DNA of 64,000 nucleotides from JAFECT01 sp035551675. GTDB taxonomy: Bacteria > Pseudomonadota > Alphaproteobacteria > Caulobacterales > Caulobacteraceae. Positions 34,292-41,759 of the stretch are shown here, in pieces. The DNA is taken from positions 1 to 64,000 of the forward strand of contig DASZMV010000005.1 in assembly GCA_035551675.1 (NCBI GenBank). The letters are read 5' to 3'. Positions within the stretch are counted from its first letter, which is position 1; each line of letters opens with the position of its first letter. The position numbers and the translations under genes were made by a program. Below the pieces are notes generated by a model. It had not been told where the DNA came from, ran no database searches, and was given only the letters and a program-made list of their open reading frames with translations.

Positions 34292-34340
34292 CGGTATCCT
34301 CCTGCGCCTCGTCGTCGTGACCTATTGATCCGACGACCCC

Positions 34341-34375
34341 GCTTTCGATGATGGGCCGGACGGGAAAATCCGCCA
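34341..34375 (-). promoter_or_regulatory. Shared upstream motif, copy 2 (STN-type receptor)
   Basis: On the minus strand: TGGCGGATTTTCCCGTCCG followed by GCCCATCATCGAAAG, about 50-85 bases before the receptor start and just after the FecR stop. It is nearly superimposable on the copy at 23025-23058. It may be the ECF-sigma promoter of the receptor, or a regulator site. Confidence 0.5.
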
Positions 34376-34390
34376 CCCCATGCGGAACTT

Positions 34391-35389
34391 TCAGCGCGAG
34401 ACGATGTGGAGGCCGTCCTCCTGCTCGACGACCCGGTCGTCGAAGGCGGTGGCGGCGGTCTCGGCGAAGGCCTTGGAATCGCCCATGCGGAACACGCCGA
34501 CGAAGGTTTTCTGCCCAAGACGGGGGTCATCGACAATGACCGGCCGAGCGGCATAGCGATTCACCTGGGCCGCCGCCTGCTCCACGCTTTCACCATCGAA
34601 ATCGAGCTGGCCGTCGCGCCAGGCAAGGCTGCGCGCGATGTCTTCGCCGGTCAGGACCGAGGTCTTCATCGGTTGAACGCCTTTGGCGACCAGCGCGCCG
34701 TTGCGGGTGACGAAGCGGCGCTCCTGGCGGCCGCCGCCGGTGGGACGCTTCACCTCGACCGTACCCTCGGCCACGGTCACCGACACCTTGTCGGTCTGCA
34801 GCCGCACCGCGAAGTTGGTGCCCACTGCACGCACCGCTACATCGTCGGCGTGGACGATGAACGGACGCGAGGTGTCGTGCGCCACCTGGAAGGACGCCTC
34901 GCCCTTCTTCAGAAACACAGTCCGCTCGCCAGGCTTGAACTTCACCTGCACGATCGAGTCGCTGTCGAGAATGACGGTCGAGCCGTCGGACAGCGCGACG
35001 CGGCGCACTTCGCCGTGGTTCGACACCAGCCGGCCGTCGAAATGCTGATAGACGCCGGCGCTGAGCGCGATGACCAGCACCGCCCCCGCCGCGGCCGCCA
35101 GTTGCAGGCGCCCGGTTAGCCGCTTCGCCAAGTCGCGCACCCTCGGGCGCACCGCTCGTTCGCTGACGATTTCCAGGTGACGCGCGTGACCGGCCTTCAG
35201 CGCCGCGACGCGGTCGAGGTCGACCCACACCGCCTGGGCGCGCACCAGGGCGCCGACGTGGCGCACGTCGCGCTCGAGCCACGCCTCGAGATCGTGACGG
35301 TCCGCATCCGTTAGCCCGCCGGCCTCGAGCTTCACAGCCCAGGCCGCGGCCTCCGAATCGACGTCAGCGTTTCTTGCGACGCGAGTCAT
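34391..35389 (-). CDS. FecR-family anti-sigma factor
   Basis: A 332-residue inner-membrane protein. The N-terminal cytoplasmic anti-sigma region (about 10-60, DADRHDLEAWLERDVRHVGAL) is followed by one membrane helix (about 95-113). The periplasmic FecR domain (about 120-220) has GEVRRVALSDGSTVILDSD and VRAVGTNFAVRL. The C-terminal STN-like region contains QVNRYAARPVIV. It passes the receptor signal to the ECF sigma factor encoded just upstream, whose 3' end it overlaps by 26 bases. Confidence 0.92.
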   Translation of the reverse strand: MTRVARNADVDSEAAAWAVKLEAGGLTDADRHDLEAWLERDVRHVGALVRAQAVWVDLDRVAALKAGHARHLEIVSERAVRPRVRDLAKRLTGRLQLAAAAGAVLVIALSAGVYQHFDGRLVSNHGEVRRVALSDGSTVILDSDSIVQVKFKPGERTVFLKKGEASFQVAHDTSRPFIVHADDVAVRAVGTNFAVRLQTDKVSVTVAEGTVEVKRPTGGGRQERRFVTRNGALVAKGVQPMKTSVLTGEDIARSLAWRDGQLDFDGESVEQAAAQVNRYAARPVIVDDPRLGQKTFVGVFRMGDSKAFAETAATAFDDRVVEQEDGLHIVSR

Positions 35390-35939
35390 AGGCGCGGACG
35401 CTCCAGCTCGGCTCGTCCTCGGGGGAGGGAGCCGCCATTTCCTTCATCACCAAACGAAGAGCCTTCGCCAGGTGTTTCTCGACGGTGCTCTCCGCGATGC
35501 TCATCTTCTGGGCGATCTCACGCTGAGACAGCCCGTCGAATTTGCGCAGCTCGAACGCTTCCCGGCACTTGGGCGGGAGTGTTTCCAAGACCCGCTTGAG
35601 CCGTTCCACGTCCTCGCGGCCGCTGAGCCGTCGCTCGGGACCGCCGTCATCGTCTACGATGTTCAGGGACTCGATATCCGCCACCGTTTCGATGGCCACG
35701 ATCCGCGACCGGCGCAGCGCCTCGCCTACCAGATGCCGGGCGGTGACGAAGAAATAGGCGCGCGGATTGGCGATCCGGTCGGTATCGGCCGCCCACAGCC
35801 GCGCATAGGCCTCCTGGACCACCTCGTCGATGTCGCAGTTGGGCAGGCCCCTCACGTTGCGACCCAGCCACTTGCGCACGGCCCCCTCATGCGGGAGCAC
35901 TTCGCGCGCGAACCAGCGGATGCGGTCGTTCCGTTCCAT
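35364..35939 (-). CDS. ECF sigma factor, FecI-like
   Basis: A 191-residue RNA polymerase sigma factor. Region 2 lies at about residues 5-75 (DEVVQEAYARLWAAD, PRAYFFVTARHLV) and region 4 at about 105-165 (LPPKCREAFELRKFDGLSQREIA, ESTVEKHLAKAL). The basic tail overlaps fecR. The start is uncertain: the ATG at 35939 is preferred, but no good ribosome site precedes it and an in-frame TTG at 35966 is possible. It most likely transcribes the receptor and possibly the peptidase operon. Confidence 0.9.
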   Translation of the reverse strand: MERNDRIRWFAREVLPHEGAVRKWLGRNVRGLPNCDIDEVVQEAYARLWAADTDRIANPRAYFFVTARHLVGEALRRSRIVAIETVADIESLNIVDDDGGPERRLSGREDVERLKRVLETLPPKCREAFELRKFDGLSQREIAQKMSIAESTVEKHLAKALRLVMKEMAAPSPEDEPSWSVRAYDSRRKKR

Positions 35940-36063
35940 GGCGGGACTGCGACAGATTTGCGGCAAGTCGTCAAGCTGGCGGCCCTTCGCGTCACTTCGG
36001 ATTCCTTGATGAAATCCTGCGGTTATTCGCCGCGATACTGGGCCAGTCTTTGAATCTGTTTAA

Positions 36064-36123
36064 GCCCGCAACGCGGATGCGCTGCGGGCGGCCGTTCTCA
36101 CGGTGGGGAGATCGGCGCTCCCC
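36064..36123. other. Two adjacent hairpins between divergent genes
   Basis: GCCCGCA at 36064-36070 pairs with TGCGGGC at 36083-36089. GGGGAG at 36105-36110 pairs with CTCCCC at 36118-36123. They lie in the 261-base gap between the sigma factor gene (minus) and a small plus-strand gene. No T-run follows, so they are more likely leader structure or operators than terminators. Confidence 0.35.
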
Positions 36124-36200
36124 GACCCATTAGAGGATCGAGCCGGCGATTTCCGCCACTCCGTTTGTCACGGCCTCAAGGACTGCGGTAAGTTGGGTCG

Positions 36201-36392
36201 ATGAAGCCCACGGCATGGACTCTGCTTACCCTAGCGATCGTAGGGATAGTGCTCGCCGCCTTCCTCGGTTACGTCGCCTATTGTCTTTGGACCCACAAGC
36301 CGATCCCCTGGTATCTCCGGTTTGGAGCTCCGGTCGCGGCGCTCGTGTTCGCATTCGCCGGGCGGTTCGTTCGGATGCCCCGTCGCGACTGA
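36201..36392 (+). CDS. Small two-helix membrane protein, unknown
   Basis: A 63-residue predicted protein with two hydrophobic helices (about 6-28 and 39-57) and a basic tail (RFVRMPRRD). The linker HKPIPWYLRFG fits a short loop. The composition (well-formed membrane helices, positive tail) is unlike the Arg/Pro-rich shadow frames around it, which supports a real gene. Ribosome-site support is weak. It is not recognised as a known family and stands alone between the sigma factor and the esterase module. Confidence 0.55.
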   Translation: MKPTAWTLLTLAIVGIVLAAFLGYVAYCLWTHKPIPWYLRFGAPVAALVFAFAGRFVRMPRRD

Positions 36393-36398
36393 TCCGAG

Positions 36399-38102
36399 TC
36401 AATAATTCCACTGCTTGGTATCTTCGCCCGCCGGCGCATTGGCCTTCACCTGGGCCGCCATCTCCTCGGCCACGCCCGCCCAGTCCTTGTGGTGCCAGCC
36501 GTGGCCCTTCTTCGGACGGCCGTAGACGAAGCGCGCGGGATAGTCCGGACCCGCCGTCGCCTTCAGCATGTCCTCGAAGTCATAGACGGCGAGATTAAGG
36601 TAGAAATTGTCCATGTCGCCGGAGATGATGTTCAGCTTGCCGCGCAGCTTGGGGCCCAGGGTCGCCCAGTTGCGCCGGGCATAGTCGCTCAGGTCGGAGC
36701 CGTTCGCGCGCCACGCCTCGGCCACTGCGTGGTCGATCTTGCCGGTCTCGATGTCGAACAGCGGCGCGGGATAGCCGTCGGGACCGACCGGCGAGTGCAC
36801 CGCGTTCCAGCCCTCGAACTGGCCACCCGAGCGGCCGTGCGAGCCCAGCACATCCTCCCACCGCGACAGCTCGCGCATCGAAAGGTTCGACTGACCCTCG
36901 ACGGTGCGGCGCATGGAGCGCTCGACCGTGACGTTCGCCTGCGTGGACTCGATGCCCGGCGCGACCGACATGGTAAAGGCGTTGTCGTCCTTGTAGGCGT
37001 CGACCAGCTGGTCGTGATGCAGGTCGATCGGATCGGGATTGAAAACCCAGGCGCCGCCGAATTCGTCGGGATATTTCAGCTGCAGGTTCAAGGCCTCCCA
37101 GCCGCCGGTCGAAGCGCCTTCGACCACGCGCGCATAGGGCTTGCCGATGCCGCGGTACTTGGCTTCGAGGTACGGGATCAGTTCCTTGGTGATCGCCTCG
37201 CCGAACGGTCCGCAGTTGGCCGAGTCGGTGGAATAGGCTTCCAGGAAGAACGGGCACGGCTGTTCGATGCTGATCGCGAGCATGCGCGGGAAGCCGTCCG
37301 ATATCCACGACTGGTAGACGTCGTAGCCGGGCTTCAGACCCCCGGCCTTCAGACTCTCGGCCTGCTTCATCGTCGCCGGATCGGTGGAGAAGTAGAACGG
37401 CTGCGGATCGAAGCTCTGCAGCAGCGCCACCGGATAGCGTGCGTTCGGGTGCTCGGCCCAGCCCTTGGGCAACAGCACATTGGCCGACAGGTACATCGGC
37501 GCCCCCCACCAGTCGGAGAGGATCTTGCTCTTGATGCGGACGCGTTTGATCCACTCAGTGTCGGGCAAGGGATGCGCCGTCTCGACGTGGTCGAGCGAAA
37601 GCTTCACGTCGAAGCCCTGCGCGGGGTCGAGGCGGACCTTCACCGGCGCGCTGTAGAGATTGCCGGGCAGGACCGTCAGGTCGGTGCGCTCGAGATTGAG
37701 CGGAGCCCAGACGGTGCGGCCGTCGGCGCGATGCGCCTCGCCATAGGTGATCACCAGCGCCTGCACCCAGTAGTCGCCCGCGGGCAACGCCTTGAGGTTG
37801 TCGAGCGGATAGGCCTTGGCGCTGTCGTCGAGCACGCCGGCCTGGCCCGGTTTCAGCGCTTCGAGATCGGCGCCGAACATCGGCGGGCCGTAAAAGCCCG
37901 GACGGATATGGTCGCCCTTCGGCTGCGTCGGCGAAACCAGCACGACCAGCCGCCCGGTCAGCGGCCCCTGGTGCAGCGCCGGCGCGAACGTCACCTCGAA
38001 CCGGTCCGCCGCCTGGGCCGCGCCCGCAACCCCCGCCAACAGAATTCCAAAGGCGAGCGCCCAGCGCTTCAGACCCCAGCGCTTCAAACCGGCGAACCGC
38101 AT
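36399..38102 (-). CDS. Large secreted alpha/beta-hydrolase esterase, copy A
   Basis: A 567-residue exported protein (signal peptide about 1-32). A beta-rich N-terminal domain of about 170 residues is followed by an esterase domain with nucleophile EGASTGGWEAL and a late GHGWHH that may hold the catalytic His; DMDNFYLN is a candidate acid site. It is homologous over its length to copy B (38917-40605): both share GASTGGWE, WVFNPDPI, LSDYARRNWATLGPK-like stretches and the terminal AGEDTxQWNY. It is last in the operon copy B - unknown protein - copy A. The substrate is unknown. Confidence 0.82.
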   Translation of the reverse strand: MRFAGLKRWGLKRWALAFGILLAGVAGAAQAADRFEVTFAPALHQGPLTGRLVVLVSPTQPKGDHIRPGFYGPPMFGADLEALKPGQAGVLDDSAKAYPLDNLKALPAGDYWVQALVITYGEAHRADGRTVWAPLNLERTDLTVLPGNLYSAPVKVRLDPAQGFDVKLSLDHVETAHPLPDTEWIKRVRIKSKILSDWWGAPMYLSANVLLPKGWAEHPNARYPVALLQSFDPQPFYFSTDPATMKQAESLKAGGLKPGYDVYQSWISDGFPRMLAISIEQPCPFFLEAYSTDSANCGPFGEAITKELIPYLEAKYRGIGKPYARVVEGASTGGWEALNLQLKYPDEFGGAWVFNPDPIDLHHDQLVDAYKDDNAFTMSVAPGIESTQANVTVERSMRRTVEGQSNLSMRELSRWEDVLGSHGRSGGQFEGWNAVHSPVGPDGYPAPLFDIETGKIDHAVAEAWRANGSDLSDYARRNWATLGPKLRGKLNIISGDMDNFYLNLAVYDFEDMLKATAGPDYPARFVYGRPKKGHGWHHKDWAGVAEEMAAQVKANAPAGEDTKQWNY

Positions 38103-38120
38103 CGATTTATCTCCTGGGGC

Positions 38121-38888
38121 TCAGTGGGCGGCGCGATGCACAGGATGCGGCCGCGCTTGAACGTCGGTGATTTCCTTGGTCACCTTGCCGGTTTCGTCGA
38201 GGAACTGCACCAGCGGATGGCCGTCGGCGGCGACCTTCATCACCAGGCGCGGATGACCGTGCGAGTCGTTCAGGCGCACCATGGCGTCGCCGAGCTGTTT
38301 GCCCGCGAACACACGCTCCGCGTAGTGCTCCTTCCAGCGGGCGCTGAGCGCGTTCATCTGTTCCTTGATCTTGGCCTTCTCTTCCGGCGTCTTGGCGTTG
38401 ACGTAGGCGTCGTTCAGTTCGACCGCCGGCATCAGCGACTCGTCGGGGCGGTCCCAGACCTCGAGACCCGCTGCGCGCTTGCCATCCTGGTCGCGATACT
38501 GCAGGCCCATGGTCTGGTCCTGGTGGTACTGGTCGAACAGGATGCCGGAGTAGGCGCCGAAGTGACCGTCCTTGTGCTGGTCCGACCAGCTCATGCCGCC
38601 GGCCTCGGTGCCGTCGTCGTCGAAGAACAGCACCCCGCCCTCGTCGCGCGTCGCGTGGTGGAACTCCTTGCCGTCCCAGATGATGCCAGGCATGTGCGCC
38701 TTGTCCGAAACGACGAAGCGCGGCTTGCCGTCGGCCTCGACCACATTCAGGCGATGCACGGTGATCTGGTCGAATGTCGCGATGTTCGCGTCCGAATGCG
38801 CCTTGCCCCACAGCAGGAACACGAGGCCCGCACTGATCAGCGCCATCCAGACGAAGGTGATGTTCTTGCGCGAGAGAACCGTAGTCAT
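38121..38888 (-). CDS. Membrane-anchored periplasmic protein of unknown family, copy A
   Basis: A 255-residue protein with one N-terminal membrane helix (about 9-28) and a soluble domain outside. It has short beta-rich repeats ending in Gly-turns: HRLNVVEADGKPRFVV, LFFDDDGTEAGGMSW, LNDSHGHPRLVMKV and VQFLDETGKVTKEI. It is homologous to the protein at 40811-41524. A Lys/Glu-rich helix (KTPEEKAKIKEQM) interrupts the repeats. AAGGA precedes the ATG. It lies between the two esterase genes in one operon, with gaps of 28 and 18 bases, so a shared function is likely. No enzymatic motif was recognised. Confidence 0.75.
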   Translation of the reverse strand: MTTVLSRKNITFVWMALISAGLVFLLWGKAHSDANIATFDQITVHRLNVVEADGKPRFVVSDKAHMPGIIWDGKEFHHATRDEGGVLFFDDDGTEAGGMSWSDQHKDGHFGAYSGILFDQYHQDQTMGLQYRDQDGKRAAGLEVWDRPDESLMPAVELNDAYVNAKTPEEKAKIKEQMNALSARWKEHYAERVFAGKQLGDAMVRLNDSHGHPRLVMKVAADGHPLVQFLDETGKVTKEITDVQARPHPVHRAAH

Positions 38889-38916
38889 GTCGTCGTTCCT
38901 TGCAATCAGGCTTTGA

Positions 38917-40605
38917 TCAGTAGTTCCACTGGGCGGTGTCTTCGCCCGCCGGCGCGTGCTTCTTCGCCGCGGCGGCCATCTCGCGGATCATCTGCGAGAA
39001 GTCGGTGACGTGCCAGCCGTGGCCCTTCTTCGGGCGGCCGTAGCGGAAGGTGATCGGATAGTCCGGCCCCGCCACGTCCTTCACCATGTCCTGGAAGTCG
39101 TAGACCCCCAGGTTCAGATAGAAGTTGTCCATCTCGCCCGAGACGAAGTTCAGCTTGTCGGACAGCTTGGGTCCGAGCGTCGCCCAGTTCCTGCGCGTGT
39201 ATTCGGTCAGGTCGTAGCCGTGGTCGCGCATGTACTCGGCGACCTTGTGGTCGATCACGCCGGTGCGGTCGTCGAACAGGGGCACGGGATAGCCGTCTTC
39301 GCCGACGGGCCCGTAGCTGGCCTCCCAGATCGCGAGCTGGTGGCCCGAACGCACGTGGTCGCCCTGCACCGCCTCGAACTGGGCGAGTTGACGCTGGGTG
39401 ATGGTGGTCTGGCCCTCGACCGAGCGGCGGAAGGTGCGCTCCTGGGTCAGGAACGGCCCGGCGGGCACGCTGAACAGGTTGTCCTCGGTATAGATGTTGA
39501 TGTTCTGCCAGTGCGCGAAGCTGATCGGGTCGGGGTTGAACACCCACGCCCCGCCAAAGAAGTCGGGATACTTGACCTGCAGCGCCAGGGTCTCCCAGCC
39601 GCCGGTCGAGGCGCCCTGGACGAAGCGGGCGTAGGGCTTGGGAATGATGCGGAAGGTCTTCTCGAGGAAGGGCACCAGTTCCTTGGTGAAGGCCTCGCCG
39701 TAGGGTCCGTTGTTGGCGGAATCGACGTCGTAGGCCTCGAGGAAGTACGGGCTCGAGACGAACGGGGCGATGGCGAGGAAGCGCGGATAACCGTCCGAGA
39801 TCCAGGTCTTCTGGAAGTCGTACCCGGTCTGGAGGTTGCCCTCCTTGGCGTCGGCGATGTCCTGCGGCGTCGCCGGAGTCGTGGTGAATCCGTACGGGGT
39901 TTCGCTGTGGCTGTTGGCGTAAACCGCCGGGTAGTGCGCGTTCGGATGCGCATCATAGCCCTGCGGCAGCAGCACATAGGCGCCCATGTAGATCGGGTAG
40001 CCCCAGAACTTCGACAGCAGTTCGCTCTTCACGCTGACGTACTTGATCCAAGGCGTGTCCACCGGTTTCGGCGGCGCGGGGATCACGTGATCGAGCACGA
40101 ATTTCACGTCGAAGCCCTGGGCGGGATCGAGGTGAACCTTCTGAACGTCGCTGTAGATATTGCCCTGGAGGCTGAAGAACGGGTAGCGCGCGTGATGGAC
40201 CGGCACCCAGATCGACTTGCCGTCGGAGCGGTGCACAAGGCCGTAGCGGATCATCACCGCCTGGACGAAATAGTCGCCGGCCGGGAGGGTCGCGAGATCG
40301 GCCACCGGATAGGCGCGCGAGGCGGCGTCGGCCACGGTGACGACGTCTGGCGCGGCCTGGTCGCGGCTGGCGCCGAAGATGGCCGGTCCGTTGATGGTGA
40401 TCTGGGTGCGCGGCTCGCGCCGATCGTTGGTGGACACCACGAACACCACGCGTCCGGTGGTCGGACCGGGCTCGACCTTGGGCGACACCGTGGCCTCGAA
40501 GCGGACCTGGGGCTGAGCCTGCGCCGGGACGGCAAAGGCGGAAAATACAAACAGCGCCCCGAGCGCAATCGCGCTCAGGCGGCTCAGACCCGTCATCTTG
40601 GACAT
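38917..40605 (-). CDS. Large secreted alpha/beta-hydrolase esterase, copy B
   Basis: A 562-residue exported protein (signal peptide about 1-30). The layout matches copy A: N-terminal beta domain, esterase domain with QGASTGGWETL, DPISF, DMDNFYLNLGVYDF-like region (EMDNFYLN here) and late KKGHGWHV. The final residues AGEDTAQWNY match copy A's ending. It is the first gene of the operon, and the divergent promoter region upstream carries the third copy of the shared motif. Both copies keep the Ser and His, so neither looks dead. Confidence 0.82.
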   Translation of the reverse strand: MSKMTGLSRLSAIALGALFVFSAFAVPAQAQPQVRFEATVSPKVEPGPTTGRVVFVVSTNDRREPRTQITINGPAIFGASRDQAAPDVVTVADAASRAYPVADLATLPAGDYFVQAVMIRYGLVHRSDGKSIWVPVHHARYPFFSLQGNIYSDVQKVHLDPAQGFDVKFVLDHVIPAPPKPVDTPWIKYVSVKSELLSKFWGYPIYMGAYVLLPQGYDAHPNAHYPAVYANSHSETPYGFTTTPATPQDIADAKEGNLQTGYDFQKTWISDGYPRFLAIAPFVSSPYFLEAYDVDSANNGPYGEAFTKELVPFLEKTFRIIPKPYARFVQGASTGGWETLALQVKYPDFFGGAWVFNPDPISFAHWQNINIYTEDNLFSVPAGPFLTQERTFRRSVEGQTTITQRQLAQFEAVQGDHVRSGHQLAIWEASYGPVGEDGYPVPLFDDRTGVIDHKVAEYMRDHGYDLTEYTRRNWATLGPKLSDKLNFVSGEMDNFYLNLGVYDFQDMVKDVAGPDYPITFRYGRPKKGHGWHVTDFSQMIREMAAAAKKHAPAGEDTAQWNY

Positions 40606-40639
40606 TTAAGTCCCCCACTCCGGGCGTCTCGTGCGCCCG

Positions 40640-40672
40640 AATAATGGGAGGGCCGAGCGGACGAAATCCGCT
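40640..40672. promoter_or_regulatory. Shared upstream motif, copy 3, with perfect palindrome
   Basis: The minus strand reads TAGCGGATTTCGTCCGCTC followed by GGCCCTCCCATTATT. The core AGCGGA-CGAAA-TCCGCT (40656-40672) is a perfect 6-5-6 palindrome. It lies in the divergent promoter region of esterase B and the second unknown protein and resembles the copies at 23.0 and 34.3 kb, with altered spacing on the distal side. Confidence 0.45.
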
Positions 40673-40810
40673 ATCTGCTCAGGCGCGTACCGCCGCCTGC
40701 GAGGTTAAATTTCCGCAATGGCGCCTCTGCGGTTGGCGGATCGGCGCGCCGAGCCCATCGTCGCGGTCAAGGGGGCTCGCGATCCGCGGCCCGCAAGGGA
40801 GGCTGCGGCC

Positions 40811-41524
40811 ATGGCGATACCGTACAACAAGATCCTTCTGGCCTATTCGGTGGTGCTGACCACAGTCATCGCGGGTATCACCGCGACCCAGGCGCTCGGC
40901 GACCCGCAGAAACTGAGCTTCGACACCATCGACGTCCACCGCATCAACCTGGTGGAGGACGACGGCACCCTGCGCATGGTGATCGCCAACAAGTCCCACT
41001 TCCCGGGCGCCATCTTCAAGGGCAAGGAATACCCGCACGCCAGCCGCGACAGCGCCGGCATGCTGTTCTTCAACGACGAGGGCACCGAGAACGGCGGCCT
41101 GATCTTCGGCGGCCAAAAGGGCAAGGACGGCAAGGTCCAGAGCTACGGCCACCTCAGCTTCGACCAGTACGAGCAGGACCAGGTCGTCACCCTCGACCAG
41201 AGCGAATACGACGGCCACCGCGCCGCGGGCCTCGGCATCAACGACTATCCGTCCAAGTCCATGGACATTGAAAAGCTGTCCAAGATCGAGTCCATGCCGA
41301 ACGGGCCCGAGAAGAAGGCCGAGATCGCAAAGCTCGTCGCCTCCGGCGCCGGCGGCACGCACCGCGCCTTCTTCGGCAAGAAGGAGGGCTCCACTCTGCT
41401 TTCGCTGCAGGACGCCAAGGGCAAGCCGCGCCTGATCCTGCAGGTCACGCCCACGGGCGAGGCGTCGATCCAGTTCCTCGACGCCGACGGCAAGGTCCAG
41501 CGCACGGTCACCCCGGCGGGCTGA
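40811..41524 (+). CDS. Membrane-anchored periplasmic protein of unknown family, copy B
   Basis: A 237-residue homolog of the protein at 38121-38888, transcribed divergently from esterase B. An N-terminal helix (about 7-24) anchors it. The outer domain repeats the same beta motifs: HRINLVEDDGTLRMVI, LFFNDEGTENGGLIF, HRAAGLGIND, KGKPRLILQV and IQFLDADGKVQ. The ATG at 40811 follows AAGGGAGG; a longer frame from 40718 is rejected. A strong terminator lies about 120 bases after the stop. The function is unknown, and the repeats suggest a beta-solenoid or sheet stack that binds something rather than an enzyme. Confidence 0.78.
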   Translation: MAIPYNKILLAYSVVLTTVIAGITATQALGDPQKLSFDTIDVHRINLVEDDGTLRMVIANKSHFPGAIFKGKEYPHASRDSAGMLFFNDEGTENGGLIFGGQKGKDGKVQSYGHLSFDQYEQDQVVTLDQSEYDGHRAAGLGINDYPSKSMDIEKLSKIESMPNGPEKKAEIAKLVASGAGGTHRAFFGKKEGSTLLSLQDAKGKPRLILQVTPTGEASIQFLDADGKVQRTVTPAG

Positions 41525-41571
41525 CAAATTCACCGATGGGGGAAACGGCCCGCTCGTGCGTCTTAGATATC

Positions 41572-41680
41572 GAGAGGGTTCCTCTCACAGTAACCTCCTG
41601 ACGTGACTTCCGCCGCCGCGCTCACGCTCGGCGGCGCAGCGAGAGCCTCGCTCCGAGTTCCCCGGAGCGAGGCTTTTTTT
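41572..41680 (+). ncRNA. Candidate small RNA or structured 3' UTR with three hairpins
   Basis: Three stems follow each other: GAGAGG-GTT-CCTCTC (41572-41586), GCCGCCG/CGGCGGC (41612-41618 with 41629-41635), and the terminator stem (41645-41673) with a T7 tail. Between stems 1 and 2, ACCTCCT is complementary to a Shine-Dalgarno sequence. Compact hairpins, a free anti-SD segment and a strong terminator fit a trans-acting sRNA. It could equally be the 3' UTR of the upstream gene. No promoter was identified. Confidence 0.4.
41645..41680 (+). terminator. Strong Rho-independent terminator
   Basis: GCCTCGCTCCG (41645-41655) pairs perfectly with CGGAGCGAGGC (41663-41673), with a 7-base loop, followed by seven T residues (41674-41680). 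It ends transcription from the unknown protein gene before the penicillin-acylase gene. Confidence 0.95.
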
Positions 41681-41759
41681 GTTCCACTTTCGCCCCGCGC
41701 GCTCTAGCGTTCCAAACGCCCCCGGGGACCGCCCGAGCGGCGTCTGGGAGGGGTTTGTG

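Noticed and set aside
36489..39008. Open frame of 839 codons on the plus strand across the esterase module
   Set aside because: Antisense shadow of esterase A and the unknown protein; composition is Val/Arg/Gly/His-rich as expected from the reverse strand.
38956..40644. Open frame of 562 codons on the plus strand opposite esterase B
   Set aside because: Exact antisense of the esterase frame; no homology seen.
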